5,967 bases of DNA from Betaproteobacteria bacterium UBA2293 (GCA_002345845.1 DDWF01000275.1:12056-18022), one strand, 5' to 3'. Shown: positions 1 to 5,474, counted from the stretch's first letter. Translations and numbers: made by a program. The notes: generated by a model from the letters alone, not told the origin.

Positions 1-1
1 C

Positions 2-178
2 GACATCACCCAGATCGACCTGCCCAAGGGGCACAAGAGCGGCCTCAAGGAAGCCATGGAGGTGCTCGACGGCGTCCGCGGCCTGGCCTTTACCCAATTC
101 AAGAAGGAAGATGTGGTGCGCCACCCGCTGGTCGCCCGCATCGTCGAAGCCTATGAAAAGCGTCAGCCAGCGGCTTAA
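2..178 (+). CDS. phoH: PhoH-family ATPase (YbeZ-like), C-terminal end only
   Basis: This is the last 58 codons of a gene that begins before the window, read in the frame starting at base 2 and ending in TAA at 176-178. The opening residues [19 protein letters not shown] match the conserved C-terminal stretch of PhoH/YbeZ proteins (consensus around TQIDLP-KSGL), and the tail ([16 protein letters not shown]) also fits the family. PhoH proteins are cytoplasmic P-loop NTPases. YbeZ is encoded next to, and linked functionally with, the RNase YbeY. The Walker motifs lie outside the window, so activity cannot be judged. The last 26 bases overlap the start of ybeY, and the order phoH-ybeY-corC-lnt is the standard proteobacterial operon, which supports the call. 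The name ybeZ would be equally valid. Confidence 0.93.
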   Translation, partial: DITQIDLPKGHKSGLKEAMEVLDGVRGLAFTQFKKEDVVRHPLVARIVEAYEKRQPAA

Positions 179-599
179 CCTGTCCGTGCAATATGCCTGT
201 AACCGCGACGGCCTACCCTTGCGGGCGGATTTCGTACGCTGGGCGCGCGCCGCGCTGGTCGGCGGCGGCGAGATCACCATCCGCCTGGTCGACGCCGACG
301 AAGGCCAGGCGCTGAACAAGGAATACCGCGGCAAGGACTACGCGACCAACGTGCTGTCCTTTCCCTATGACACCGAGCCGGTGGTGCTGGGCGACCTGGT
401 CATCTGCCCGAGCGTCGTAGGGCGCGAGGCGACCGAGCAGAACAAGCCGCTGGCGGCCCATTACGCCCACCTGACGGTGCATGGTATGCTGCATTTGCAA
501 GGCTGGGATCATGACAACGACGAGGATGCCCAGGCAATGGAAGACGAAGAAAGGGAGATTCTCGCCGCCTTGGGGTATCCAGACCCCTATGCGGTCTAA
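153..599 (+). CDS. ybeY: Endoribonuclease YbeY, rRNA maturation factor
   Basis: The 148-residue product is close to the usual YbeY length of about 155. YbeY is a zinc-dependent single-strand endoribonuclease that acts in 16S rRNA 3'-end maturation and ribosome quality control in the cytoplasm. The diagnostic H-x3-H-x5-H metal site is intact as [11 protein letters not shown] (H110, H114, H120). The conserved block [16 protein letters not shown] (residues 57-72) contains R59, the counterpart of the arginine needed for activity in E. coli YbeY. I chose the ATG at 153 because the frame upstream of it (open from 111) lies wholly inside phoH and is not YbeY-like. The resulting 26-base overlap with phoH suggests translational coupling. 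No strong Shine-Dalgarno is visible, only GAAG at 146-149, which sits rather close to the start. corC follows after 5 bases. Confidence 0.96.
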   Translation: MKSVSQRLNLSVQYACNRDGLPLRADFVRWARAALVGGGEITIRLVDADEGQALNKEYRGKDYATNVLSFPYDTEPVVLGDLVICPSVVGREATEQNKPLAAHYAHLTVHGMLHLQGWDHDNDEDAQAMEDEEREILAALGYPDPYAV

Positions 600-604
600 A
601 CATC

Positions 605-1456
605 ATGGACAGTGACAGTAAACCCGGCTTCATCGAACGCCTGACTTCCCTGCTGCTGCGCGAACCCGAGGATCGCCAGCAGCTGATACAGATTCTCTAT
701 AGCGCCTACGAGCGCAGCCTGATGGATGCCGATGCGCTGACCATCATCGAAGGCGCGCTGGCCGCTTCGGAAACCCGGGTCACTGACGTGATGGTCCCGC
801 GGGCCAAAATGGGGGTCATCAATGTCGACGATCCGCTCGACGAAATCCTGCCGCTGGTCATCGACAGCGGCCACTCACGCTTCCCGGTCATCGACGGCGA
901 CCGCGACAACGTCCTCGGCATCCTGCTGGCCAAGGACCTGCTGCACATCCACAGCGAAAAAAACTTCTCGCTGCGCGACTGGCTGCGCCCGGCCGTCTTC
1001 ATCCCCGAATCGAAGCGCCTGAACGTGCTGCTGCGCGAATTCCGCGTCTCGCGCAACCACATGGCCATCGTCGTCAATGAATATGGCAGCATCGCGGGCC
1101 TGGTCACCATCGAGGATGTGCTCGAACAGATCGTCGGCGACATCGAGGACGAATACGACTTTGACGAGGCCCACGACAACATCCGCGTCGACTCCGCCGG
1201 CCGGTACCGGGTCAAGGCGCGCACCGAGATCGAGGACTTCAACAACGCCTTTTCGACCCATTTCACCGACGACGAGTTTGACACCGTCGGCGGCCTGATC
1301 CTGCGCCATCTCGGCCGCGTGCCAAAACGCAACGAGAGCGTCGATATCGACGGCATCCGCTTCCAGGTCCTGCGCGCCGACAGCCGCCGGCTGTACACGC
1401 TGCTCGTCGACCCGCTGTCCAAACCCGAAACCGGTGCTGAAAACCCTGCTGGCTAG
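605..1456 (+). CDS. corC: CorC/YbeX-type CBS-domain protein (HlyC/CorC family)
   Basis: The product has 283 residues, near the length of E. coli CorC/YbeX (292). Residues 59-66 (VTDVMVPR) open the first CBS domain (about 60-120, with SRFPVI at 91-96). The second spans about 130-185 and contains HMAIVVNEYGSIAGLVTIED at 152-171. The C-terminal CorC_HlyC transporter-associated domain covers about 192-270. There is no DUF21 membrane domain, so this is the short soluble cytoplasmic form. E. coli CorC was linked genetically to cobalt/magnesium transport with CorA. The ybeX name reflects later evidence of a link to ribosome and RNA metabolism, so its exact role is unsettled. The ATG at 605 lies 5 bases after the ybeY stop, with no clear Shine-Dalgarno, which suggests re-initiation by ribosomes leaving ybeY. 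The 3' end overlaps lnt by 23 bases. Confidence 0.95.
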   Translation: MDSDSKPGFIERLTSLLLREPEDRQQLIQILYSAYERSLMDADALTIIEGALAASETRVTDVMVPRAKMGVINVDDPLDEILPLVIDSGHSRFPVIDGDRDNVLGILLAKDLLHIHSEKNFSLRDWLRPAVFIPESKRLNVLLREFRVSRNHMAIVVNEYGSIAGLVTIEDVLEQIVGDIEDEYDFDEAHDNIRVDSAGRYRVKARTEIEDFNNAFSTHFTDDEFDTVGGLILRHLGRVPKRNESVDIDGIRFQVLRADSRRLYTLLVDPLSKPETGAENPAG

Positions 1457-2900
1457 CGGGCGTCCAACCCGCTACCTGCTCGCCGCCATCATCGGCGCGG
1501 CCGGGGTGCTGGCCTACGCGCCATTCGACCTGTTCTGGCTGGCGCCGCTCGTCTGGCTCGGTCTGTTCCTGCTGCTACGTAACGCCGCCAGCGTCCGCCA
1601 GGCGGCGCTGAGCGGCTTCGCCTTCGGCCTCGGCTTCTTCCTCTGTGGTGTTTCCTGGGTTTACGTCAGCCTCTCGGTGTTTGGCGGCATGCCGTGGTGG
1701 CTGGCCGGCATCGCCGCCTTCCTGTTCTGCACCGTGATGGCACTGTTCCCGCTGCTCGCCGGTGCAGCCTTCAAACGCTGGCAGCCGGTGGCCGACTGGC
1801 GCCAGGCGGCCTTCTTCGCCGTCCTGATCGCCAGCGGCGACTGGCTGCGCAGCTGGATTTTCACCGGTTTTCCCTGGCTCGCCGCCGGCTATTCGCAGAC
1901 GCCACCCAGCCCGCTGGCCGGCTTCGCGCCGCTGCTCGGCGTCCATGGCCTGTCGCTGCTGGTCGTTCTGGCCGGCGCCCTGCTCATCTGCCGCTGGCGC
2001 GGCGCACTGGTGGTCGTCACCATCCTCGGCGCCGGTTTCGGCCTTCGTCAGATGGCATGGACGATGCCCGACGGCGAGCCGATCCGCGTCGCCTTGATCC
2101 AGGGCAATGTGCCGCAGGAAATGAAATTCCGCCCGGAAGCGCTGATCCGCACGCTGAACCTGTACCGCGAACTGATCGAAGCCCATCCGGCGCAACTGAC
2201 GCTGCTGCCGGAAACTGCCATTCCGATCTTCTTCGAGCAACTGCCGGCCGACTACATCGCCGCACTGAAAACCGCCGTCGCCCGCCACGGCGGCGACCTG
2301 ATCCTCGGCACCCTGACCGGCGATAACGAGCATTACTGGAACAGCGCCCTGAGCATCGGCAGCTCGCCGCTGCAGATCTACAGCAAGACGCATCTGGTCC
2401 CCTTCGGCGAGACCATTCCGCCCGGCTTCTCGTGGTTCATGCAACTGGCCACCATTCCGATGTCTTCGTTCGAACGCGGCCCGACGCAGCAACCACCGTT
2501 GAATGTCGCCGGCCGCCAGGTGGCGATCAACATCTGCTACGAGGATGCCTTCGGCGAGGAAATCATCGGCGCCCTGCCGCAGGCCGGCATTCTCGCCAAC
2601 CTGTCGAACACCGCCTGGTTCGGCCGCTCACTGGCCCAGCCGCAGCATCTGCAGATTGCCCGCATGCGCGCCATCGAGACCGGCCGGCCGATGCTGCGCG
2701 CAACCAATACCGGGATGACCGCGGTGATCGCGCCGGACGGTGCGGTGACGGCGATCCTGCCGCCCTTCACCCAAGGCGTGCTGCAGGCGGAAGTAACGGC
2801 CTACCAGGGGCTGACGCCCTATGCCCGCTTCGGCAACGGCCCGGCCCTGGTGCTGCTCGTGCTGCTGCTTGGCCTGGCTAGCCGCCGCGGGCGAGTTTGA
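1434..2900 (+). CDS. lnt: Apolipoprotein N-acyltransferase
   Basis: The 488-residue inner-membrane enzyme performs the last step of lipoprotein maturation, moving an acyl chain from a phospholipid to the N-terminal amine of the diacylglyceryl cysteine. About seven hydrophobic segments occupy residues 13-206 and one more lies at about 470-484. Between them is the periplasmic nitrilase-fold domain (about 217-455). The Glu-Lys-Cys triad is intact: E260 in LLPETAIP, K318 in YSKTHLVPFGE and C368 in INICYED. E326 matches the second essential glutamate, and SNTAWFG (391-397) is also conserved. The GTG start at 1434 gives an N-terminus that lines up with E. coli Lnt residue for residue, so I keep it although it lies inside corC and lacks a clear Shine-Dalgarno. 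Coupling to corC translation is likely. The 3' end overlaps the convergent hydrolase gene by 23 bases. Confidence 0.97.
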   Translation: MLKTLLASGRPTRYLLAAIIGAAGVLAYAPFDLFWLAPLVWLGLFLLLRNAASVRQAALSGFAFGLGFFLCGVSWVYVSLSVFGGMPWWLAGIAAFLFCTVMALFPLLAGAAFKRWQPVADWRQAAFFAVLIASGDWLRSWIFTGFPWLAAGYSQTPPSPLAGFAPLLGVHGLSLLVVLAGALLICRWRGALVVVTILGAGFGLRQMAWTMPDGEPIRVALIQGNVPQEMKFRPEALIRTLNLYRELIEAHPAQLTLLPETAIPIFFEQLPADYIAALKTAVARHGGDLILGTLTGDNEHYWNSALSIGSSPLQIYSKTHLVPFGETIPPGFSWFMQLATIPMSSFERGPTQQPPLNVAGRQVAINICYEDAFGEEIIGALPQAGILANLSNTAWFGRSLAQPQHLQIARMRAIETGRPMLRATNTGMTAVIAPDGAVTAILPPFTQGVLQAEVTAYQGLTPYARFGNGPALVLLVLLLGLASRRGRV

Positions 2901-4377
2901 CCACTTCGCGCTGAACCAGCGTATCCATCAAGCGGTGGGCCTCATCGCTCACTTCCCGACCATCGTGGTAGAGCAGGGTCACGGCAAACGGCCCGTCGCC
3001 GGTGGCGAGGACGGCGATATTGTCCGGACTGACCGTCGAACGCCCGAGATGGCGGGCGGTCGGCCAGCGGATGTCGCCGTAGGCGTGATAAACCAGTTCG
3101 GAACAGACGATGCGGTCGGTCGACTCGACGTCGAAATTGAAATCGTAGGCCTTGCCGACCTGACGCAGGGCCTGCAGCACTACCTCGATCCGCTCCGCCG
3201 GTGTGGCCGTGCGCGGACGCAGCACGGCCAGGTCATCGACATTGACGAAATGAACCAGGGTATTCATCTTGACCCCGCCGCGCAGCGCCTCGACCACCCC
3301 GCGCCCCTCACGGATGTGCCGTTGATGCGGGCGGACCACCGGATGCTCCCAGATGCCCAGCTCGCGCAGTTCGGCCTCGCTGCCGACCCAGACTGCGGCA
3401 TGCCCCCAGTGACCGGGAATGAAAGCGTCGGTCAGGCGGAAGGGCGTTTTTTCCAGCAGGATGTCGCCGGCCTGCACCGCCCCGGCGACCTTCTCGATCA
3501 CCTGCGGCTGCGCGTCCAGTTTGCCGCGCCGCGACTCGACCAGGCCAACCGCGTTGCCGAAGAGCATGCTGTAGAAATTGATGCCTTCGTTTTTCAACTG
3601 GTTCAGCGTATCGATCGACAGCACGCCGAAGAAACCCATCAGGTTCTCCGCATAGCCGACCGGGCGGACCCGACGCACCATGTTGTATGAGGGACTCTGG
3701 GCGATCAGGGCGGCGACGTAACGCTCGTCGGGATTGCTCGAAGCGGCCAGCCAACCGCCGTTCCGCTCATGCCAGACCAGCCCCCGGCGCACCCGCGAAC
3801 GATTGACGGCCGAAGCGAAGGAGGCCGAAATCCGCGTCAGTTCACCGTGCGGAATGGCAAAACCAGTGTCCTTGCGGTTCAGGTGCTGGCGTAGCGAGGG
3901 CGTCGCCCGGTAGAGGCCGACGGCCGTCAGGTAATTGTCGTAAAGGATCAGTGCCGCCGCCAGCGACATGGCAATGCCGGTGGCCTGGACCCGGGCGCTG
4001 GCCTCGTCGGTCGGCACCGGCAGGTCCAGCCAGCATTCGTAGCGAGTAGCCAGTTCGAGCAGCGCCCGGCGTTGTTCCAGCAACTCCGCCGCGCCCTGGT
4101 TCAGGCGACGCAGATTGCCGCCGGACAAGGGTTCACCGCGGGCGTCGGCAGCTTTCAGATCAGCCAGGAAGGCAATCCCCTGCGCACGCAGACTGAGCGC
4201 CTCCTCGGTCAACACCTGGAACGCCCGGACCTGGAACGCCATCCCGGCCGTCGAGAAATCGCCTTGTGCGGCCGCCGCGCAGACATTGCCGCCGACGGTC
4301 TGGACGATGGGTTCATCGGCCCAAGCCGGCAGGGCCAGCGCTCCGCACAACAGGCAGGAGGAAATCAGCTTCTTCAT
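2878..4377 (-). CDS. Exported YiiX/YebB-like permuted NlpC/P60 cysteine hydrolase
   Basis: The 499-residue product starts with a Sec signal peptide: MKK, a hydrophobic core LISSCLLCGALALP, then AWA before D21, so it is probably periplasmic. Residues 304-430 match the circularly permuted papain-fold YiiX/YebB group. GDILLEK (304-310) opens the domain, the probable catalytic histidine is H326 in GHWGHAAVW, and the probable nucleophile is C425 in DRIVCSELVYHAY near the C-terminal side. Family members are presumed amidases or peptidases acting on cell-wall or lipid-linked amides, with poorly known substrates. Residues 21-300 are a long, mostly helical region that I do not recognise. The mature protein has only two other cysteines, C33 and C115, which could form a disulfide. 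I prefer ATG 4377 over the in-frame GTG at 4389, because MKK gives a standard signal peptide. It lies 72 bases after the transglycosylase gene on the same strand, and the two may be cotranscribed. Confidence 0.85.
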   Translation of the reverse strand: MKKLISSCLLCGALALPAWADEPIVQTVGGNVCAAAAQGDFSTAGMAFQVRAFQVLTEEALSLRAQGIAFLADLKAADARGEPLSGGNLRRLNQGAAELLEQRRALLELATRYECWLDLPVPTDEASARVQATGIAMSLAAALILYDNYLTAVGLYRATPSLRQHLNRKDTGFAIPHGELTRISASFASAVNRSRVRRGLVWHERNGGWLAASSNPDERYVAALIAQSPSYNMVRRVRPVGYAENLMGFFGVLSIDTLNQLKNEGINFYSMLFGNAVGLVESRRGKLDAQPQVIEKVAGAVQAGDILLEKTPFRLTDAFIPGHWGHAAVWVGSEAELRELGIWEHPVVRPHQRHIREGRGVVEALRGGVKMNTLVHFVNVDDLAVLRPRTATPAERIEVVLQALRQVGKAYDFNFDVESTDRIVCSELVYHAYGDIRWPTARHLGRSTVSPDNIAVLATGDGPFAVTLLYHDGREVSDEAHRLMDTLVQREVVKLARGG

Positions 4378-4379
4378 CG

Positions 4380-4405
4380 GCGCACCCACGAAACAATCGT
4401 GGCGC
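4380..4405 (-). promoter_or_regulatory. Hairpin over the translation start region of the YiiX-like gene
   Basis: The core is a perfect 6-bp inverted repeat, CCACGA (4386-4391) and TCGTGG (4397-4402), with a 5-base loop. In the minus-strand mRNA the stem can be extended by GCG (4405-4403) pairing with CGC (4382-4380) across a 3-base bulge. It ends two bases before the ATG at 4377. It covers the only purine-rich stretch (GTGGGTG) that could bind the ribosome, as well as the alternative GTG start at 4389. No T-run follows, so it is not an intrinsic terminator for the transglycosylase gene. A role in limiting translation is inference. Confidence 0.45.
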
Positions 4406-4424
4406 GATATTACATCGCAATATC
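4406..4424. repeat. Short AT-rich dyad between the two hydrolase genes
   Basis: GATATT (4406-4411) and AATATC (4419-4424) form a 6-bp inverted repeat with a 7-base spacer. An overlapping alternative pairing, GCGAT (4404-4408) with ATCGC (4414-4418), is also possible. On the minus strand this area contains TAATAT (4413-4408), a partial match to a -10 box for the downstream gene, but I found no good -35 partner. It could be a weak internal promoter or operator, or chance. Confidence 0.2.
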
Positions 4425-4449
4425 CTGCCGAAAAAGCGTCACTCCTGGC

Positions 4450-5136
4450 TCAGGTTGTCCGCAGACGCAGGGCTGCCTGCTCCAGGCGCTGCTTCTCGGC
4501 CAGCACCTTGTTGGCGTAGCGGCGATCCGGATCGCTGAGGGCGCCGCCGAACTGCTGCAAGCCTTCTTCCAGGCCGCCCATGCGGTTAATCGATTCACGC
4601 AGGACGCGGGCGCCAACCTGAACATTGATCTGCGGGTCGAGGAAAGCCGAGGGATCGGCCTCTTCCGGCAACTTGTCGGTGTGGAAGCGCGGCACCACCT
4701 GCATCAGCCCCTGGGCGCCATAACCGCTCTGGGAAAAGGGATTGAACCCGGACTCGACGCCGATCACGGCGATGATCAGCAGCGGATCGAGATGCAGATC
4801 GCGGCCGACTGCCTGAGCAGTGGCGAAAACCGGCAGCAGGGCATCGCTGGCGACGCGATAGCGGCGCGAGACGAAGTTGAGAGCGCCCTGCATGCGCGGC
4901 GTCAGCGCCGTCGTATCGGTGACTTCGGAAGGCATTTCGGGTTCTTCGGCAATCGATGCCTCGACCGGCGAAACCAGGAGTTTCAAGGAGTCGGTCAGGC
5001 CGCTGTGGCCAGTTTGCAGGCCAATCAGGCCAATGACCAGGATCAGACCGGCGACCATCAGTGCCTTGCGGAACAGATCACCGATCAAAAGGGAAACCCG
5101 CTGGAAAGCGGGGGCAAGAATAGTCGTAGCGAACAT
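4450..5136 (-). CDS. Membrane-anchored lytic transglycosylase (SLT/LysM-less, goose-lysozyme-like fold)
   Basis: The 228-residue product has one hydrophobic segment (about residues 24-41, KALMVAGLILVIGLIGL) and no obvious cleavage site, so it is probably a signal anchor. A short linker (about 50-80) leads to a periplasmic SLT domain (about 100-215). The catalytic glutamate is E128 in the signature VESGFNP (127-133), followed by GAQGLMQVVP (140-149), the usual second motif. Enzymes of this family cleave the MurNAc-GlcNAc bond of peptidoglycan and form 1,6-anhydro-MurNAc ends. The third motif, normally YNAG-like, reads QQFGGA (194-199) and is followed by a conserved-looking YANKVL (207-212). 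The ATG at 5136 is chosen because a perfect AAGGAGGT precedes it. The frame stays open upstream to 5298 (see findings). It is probably transcribed from the promoter at 5297-5325, possibly together with the YiiX-like gene. Confidence 0.9.
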   Translation of the reverse strand: MFATTILAPAFQRVSLLIGDLFRKALMVAGLILVIGLIGLQTGHSGLTDSLKLLVSPVEASIAEEPEMPSEVTDTTALTPRMQGALNFVSRRYRVASDALLPVFATAQAVGRDLHLDPLLIIAVIGVESGFNPFSQSGYGAQGLMQVVPRFHTDKLPEEADPSAFLDPQINVQVGARVLRESINRMGGLEEGLQQFGGALSDPDRRYANKVLAEKQRLEQAALRLRTT

Positions 5137-5139
5137 GCG

Positions 5140-5147
5140 ACCTCCTT
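5140..5147 (-). promoter_or_regulatory. Strong ribosome binding site of the transglycosylase gene
   Basis: On the minus strand AAGGAGGT is a full match to the anti-Shine-Dalgarno complement and lies 3 bases before the ATG at 5136. It is the strongest such site in the window and fixes the start of the transglycosylase, even though the reading frame continues upstream for 54 more codons. Confidence 0.85.
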
Positions 5148-5272
5148 CACAGTTGCCACCGACGAAAGACTGCGACGTCGGCGAACGGTTACAGGGGATA
5201 CGACATCGGCGGCCAAAAGGAAATACGGGCCGGAATCCCTTGCCACTACGCCGTAGGCGGAGCCGGGAACCG

Positions 5273-5289
5273 ATGTTGCACCGCAACAT
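5273..5289. promoter_or_regulatory. Inverted repeat 1, candidate operator at the transglycosylase start point
   Basis: ATGTTGC (5273-5279) and GCAACAT (5283-5289) form a perfect 7-bp dyad with a 3-base centre (ACC). It begins at the predicted transcription start of the minus-strand promoter at 5297-5325. A repressor bound there would block initiation. The core TGTTGC-N3-GCAACA recurs at 5353-5367. The binding protein is unknown. It could also act as a hairpin at the 5' end of the mRNA. Confidence 0.6.
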
Positions 5290-5296
5290 GAAATGC

Positions 5297-5325
5297 ATTT
5301 TATTGATTCAATTGAACTTTGTCAA
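5297..5325 (-). promoter_or_regulatory. Sigma-70 promoter of the transglycosylase gene
   Basis: On the minus strand a perfect -35 box TTGACA (5325-5320) is separated by exactly 17 bases from TAAAAT (5302-5297), which matches the -10 consensus at 5 of 6 positions. The predicted start point is near 5289-5290. The spacer contains the 10-bp palindrome TTCAATTGAA (5307-5316). The area is strikingly AT-rich compared with its surroundings. This is by far the best promoter match in the window. Confidence 0.8.
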
Positions 5326-5352
5326 TCCGCGCCCAAACCACATGGCCAATTG

Positions 5353-5367
5353 TGTTGCGTCGCAACA
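5353..5367. promoter_or_regulatory. Inverted repeat 2, candidate upstream operator
   Basis: TGTTGC (5353-5358) and GCAACA (5362-5367) form a perfect 6-bp dyad with a 3-base centre (GTC). It has the same half-sites and the same spacing as the dyad at 5273-5289. Its centre lies 79 bp from the first one and about 70 bp upstream of the predicted start of the minus-strand promoter. The paired arrangement suggests one dimeric regulator binding at both sites, possibly with looping. Confidence 0.55.
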
Positions 5368-5385
5368 ACACCCATCCGGGCAAAC

Positions 5386-5419
5386 CGCCTGCCGGCGCCG
5401 GCTCGGCAGGCGCCTGCCG
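5386..5419. repeat. Nested GC-rich palindrome cluster upstream of glyQ
   Basis: The unit GCCTGCCG occurs at 5387-5394 and again at 5412-5419, with its exact inverse CGGCAGGC at 5404-5411. The first and inverse copies form a 9-bp stem (5386-5394 with 5404-5412) around a 9-base loop. The inverse and last copies together make a perfect 16-bp palindrome (5404-5419). A further 12-bp palindrome GCCGGCGCCGGC covers 5391-5402. The stems exclude each other. No T-run follows on either strand, so it is not an intrinsic terminator. It resembles a REP-like element or a protein binding site. Confidence 0.6.
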
Positions 5420-5443
5420 GATCATGGCGAAAGCTAGTAAAAT
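5414..5443 (+). promoter_or_regulatory. Candidate glyQ promoter
   Basis: TAAAAT at 5438-5443 is a good -10 box, placed about 31 bases before the ATG at 5475, so the leader would be about 25 bases. The best -35 partner is CTGCCG (5414-5419, spacing 18), which matches the consensus at only 3 of 6 positions and lies inside the palindrome cluster. The -10 assignment is plausible. The -35 is weak, so an activator or another promoter may be involved. Confidence 0.4.
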
Positions 5444-5474
5444 TCAAGGCTTTCCGCCATTCCGAGTGCGTCCG

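Larger units (their letters stand above)
5137..5289 (-). other. Long 5' leader of the transglycosylase mRNA
   Basis: If transcription starts about 7 bases after the -10 box, the untranslated leader is about 150 bases long. It contains at least two stems: the dyad at 5273-5289, and CCGACG (5159-5164) with CGTCGG (5176-5181) around an 11-base loop just upstream of the ribosome binding site. A small near-palindrome CTACGCCGTAG lies at 5236-5246. I compared it by eye with the c-di-GMP (GEMM), c-di-AMP (ydaO), mini-ykkC and cobalamin riboswitch consensus elements and saw no match. Whether it regulates anything is unknown. Confidence 0.35.

Noticed and set aside
1575..2492. Minus-strand open frame of 305 codons inside lnt
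   Set aside because: It is antisense to lnt, whose catalytic triad and membrane segments are intact. The translated sequence is low-complexity in Gln, Arg and Ala.
2821..3690. Plus-strand open frame of 289 codons after lnt
   Set aside because: It lies opposite the YiiX-like gene, whose catalytic motifs and signal peptide are clear. The composition is typical of an antisense shadow.
4354..4377. Possible lipobox (ISSC) at the start of the YiiX-like protein
   Set aside because: The cysteine would be residue 8, leaving no room for a hydrophobic core before it. The AWA site after residue 20 fits ordinary signal peptidase I better.
4380..4389. GTG at 4389 as the start of the YiiX-like gene
   Set aside because: It adds only MGAP before MKK, weakens the normal signal-peptide start, and lies inside the hairpin with no ribosome binding site upstream.
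4426..4480. Possible intrinsic terminator after the transglycosylase gene (GCGTC/GACGC followed by TTTTT on the minus strand)
   Set aside because: The outer stem is only 5 bp with a long asymmetric interior, and the inner CCTG/CAGG stem is 4 bp. This is too weak to call, and read-through into the YiiX-like gene is as likely.
4072..5256. Long plus-strand open frame of 394 codons
   Set aside because: It runs antisense across both minus-strand hydrolase genes and their spacer, is Gln/Ala/Arg-rich, matches no family I recognise, and is explained by high GC content on the strand opposite real genes.
5137..5289. Known riboswitch in the transglycosylase leader
   Set aside because: No consensus sequence of the classes I can recall (GEMM, ydaO, mini-ykkC, cobalamin, yybP-ykoY) is recognisable by eye.
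5386..5420. CRISPR or integration-site interpretation of the GCCTGCCG copies
   Set aside because: There are only three short copies, one inverted, with no regular spacers, no neighbouring cas or integrase gene, and no tRNA.
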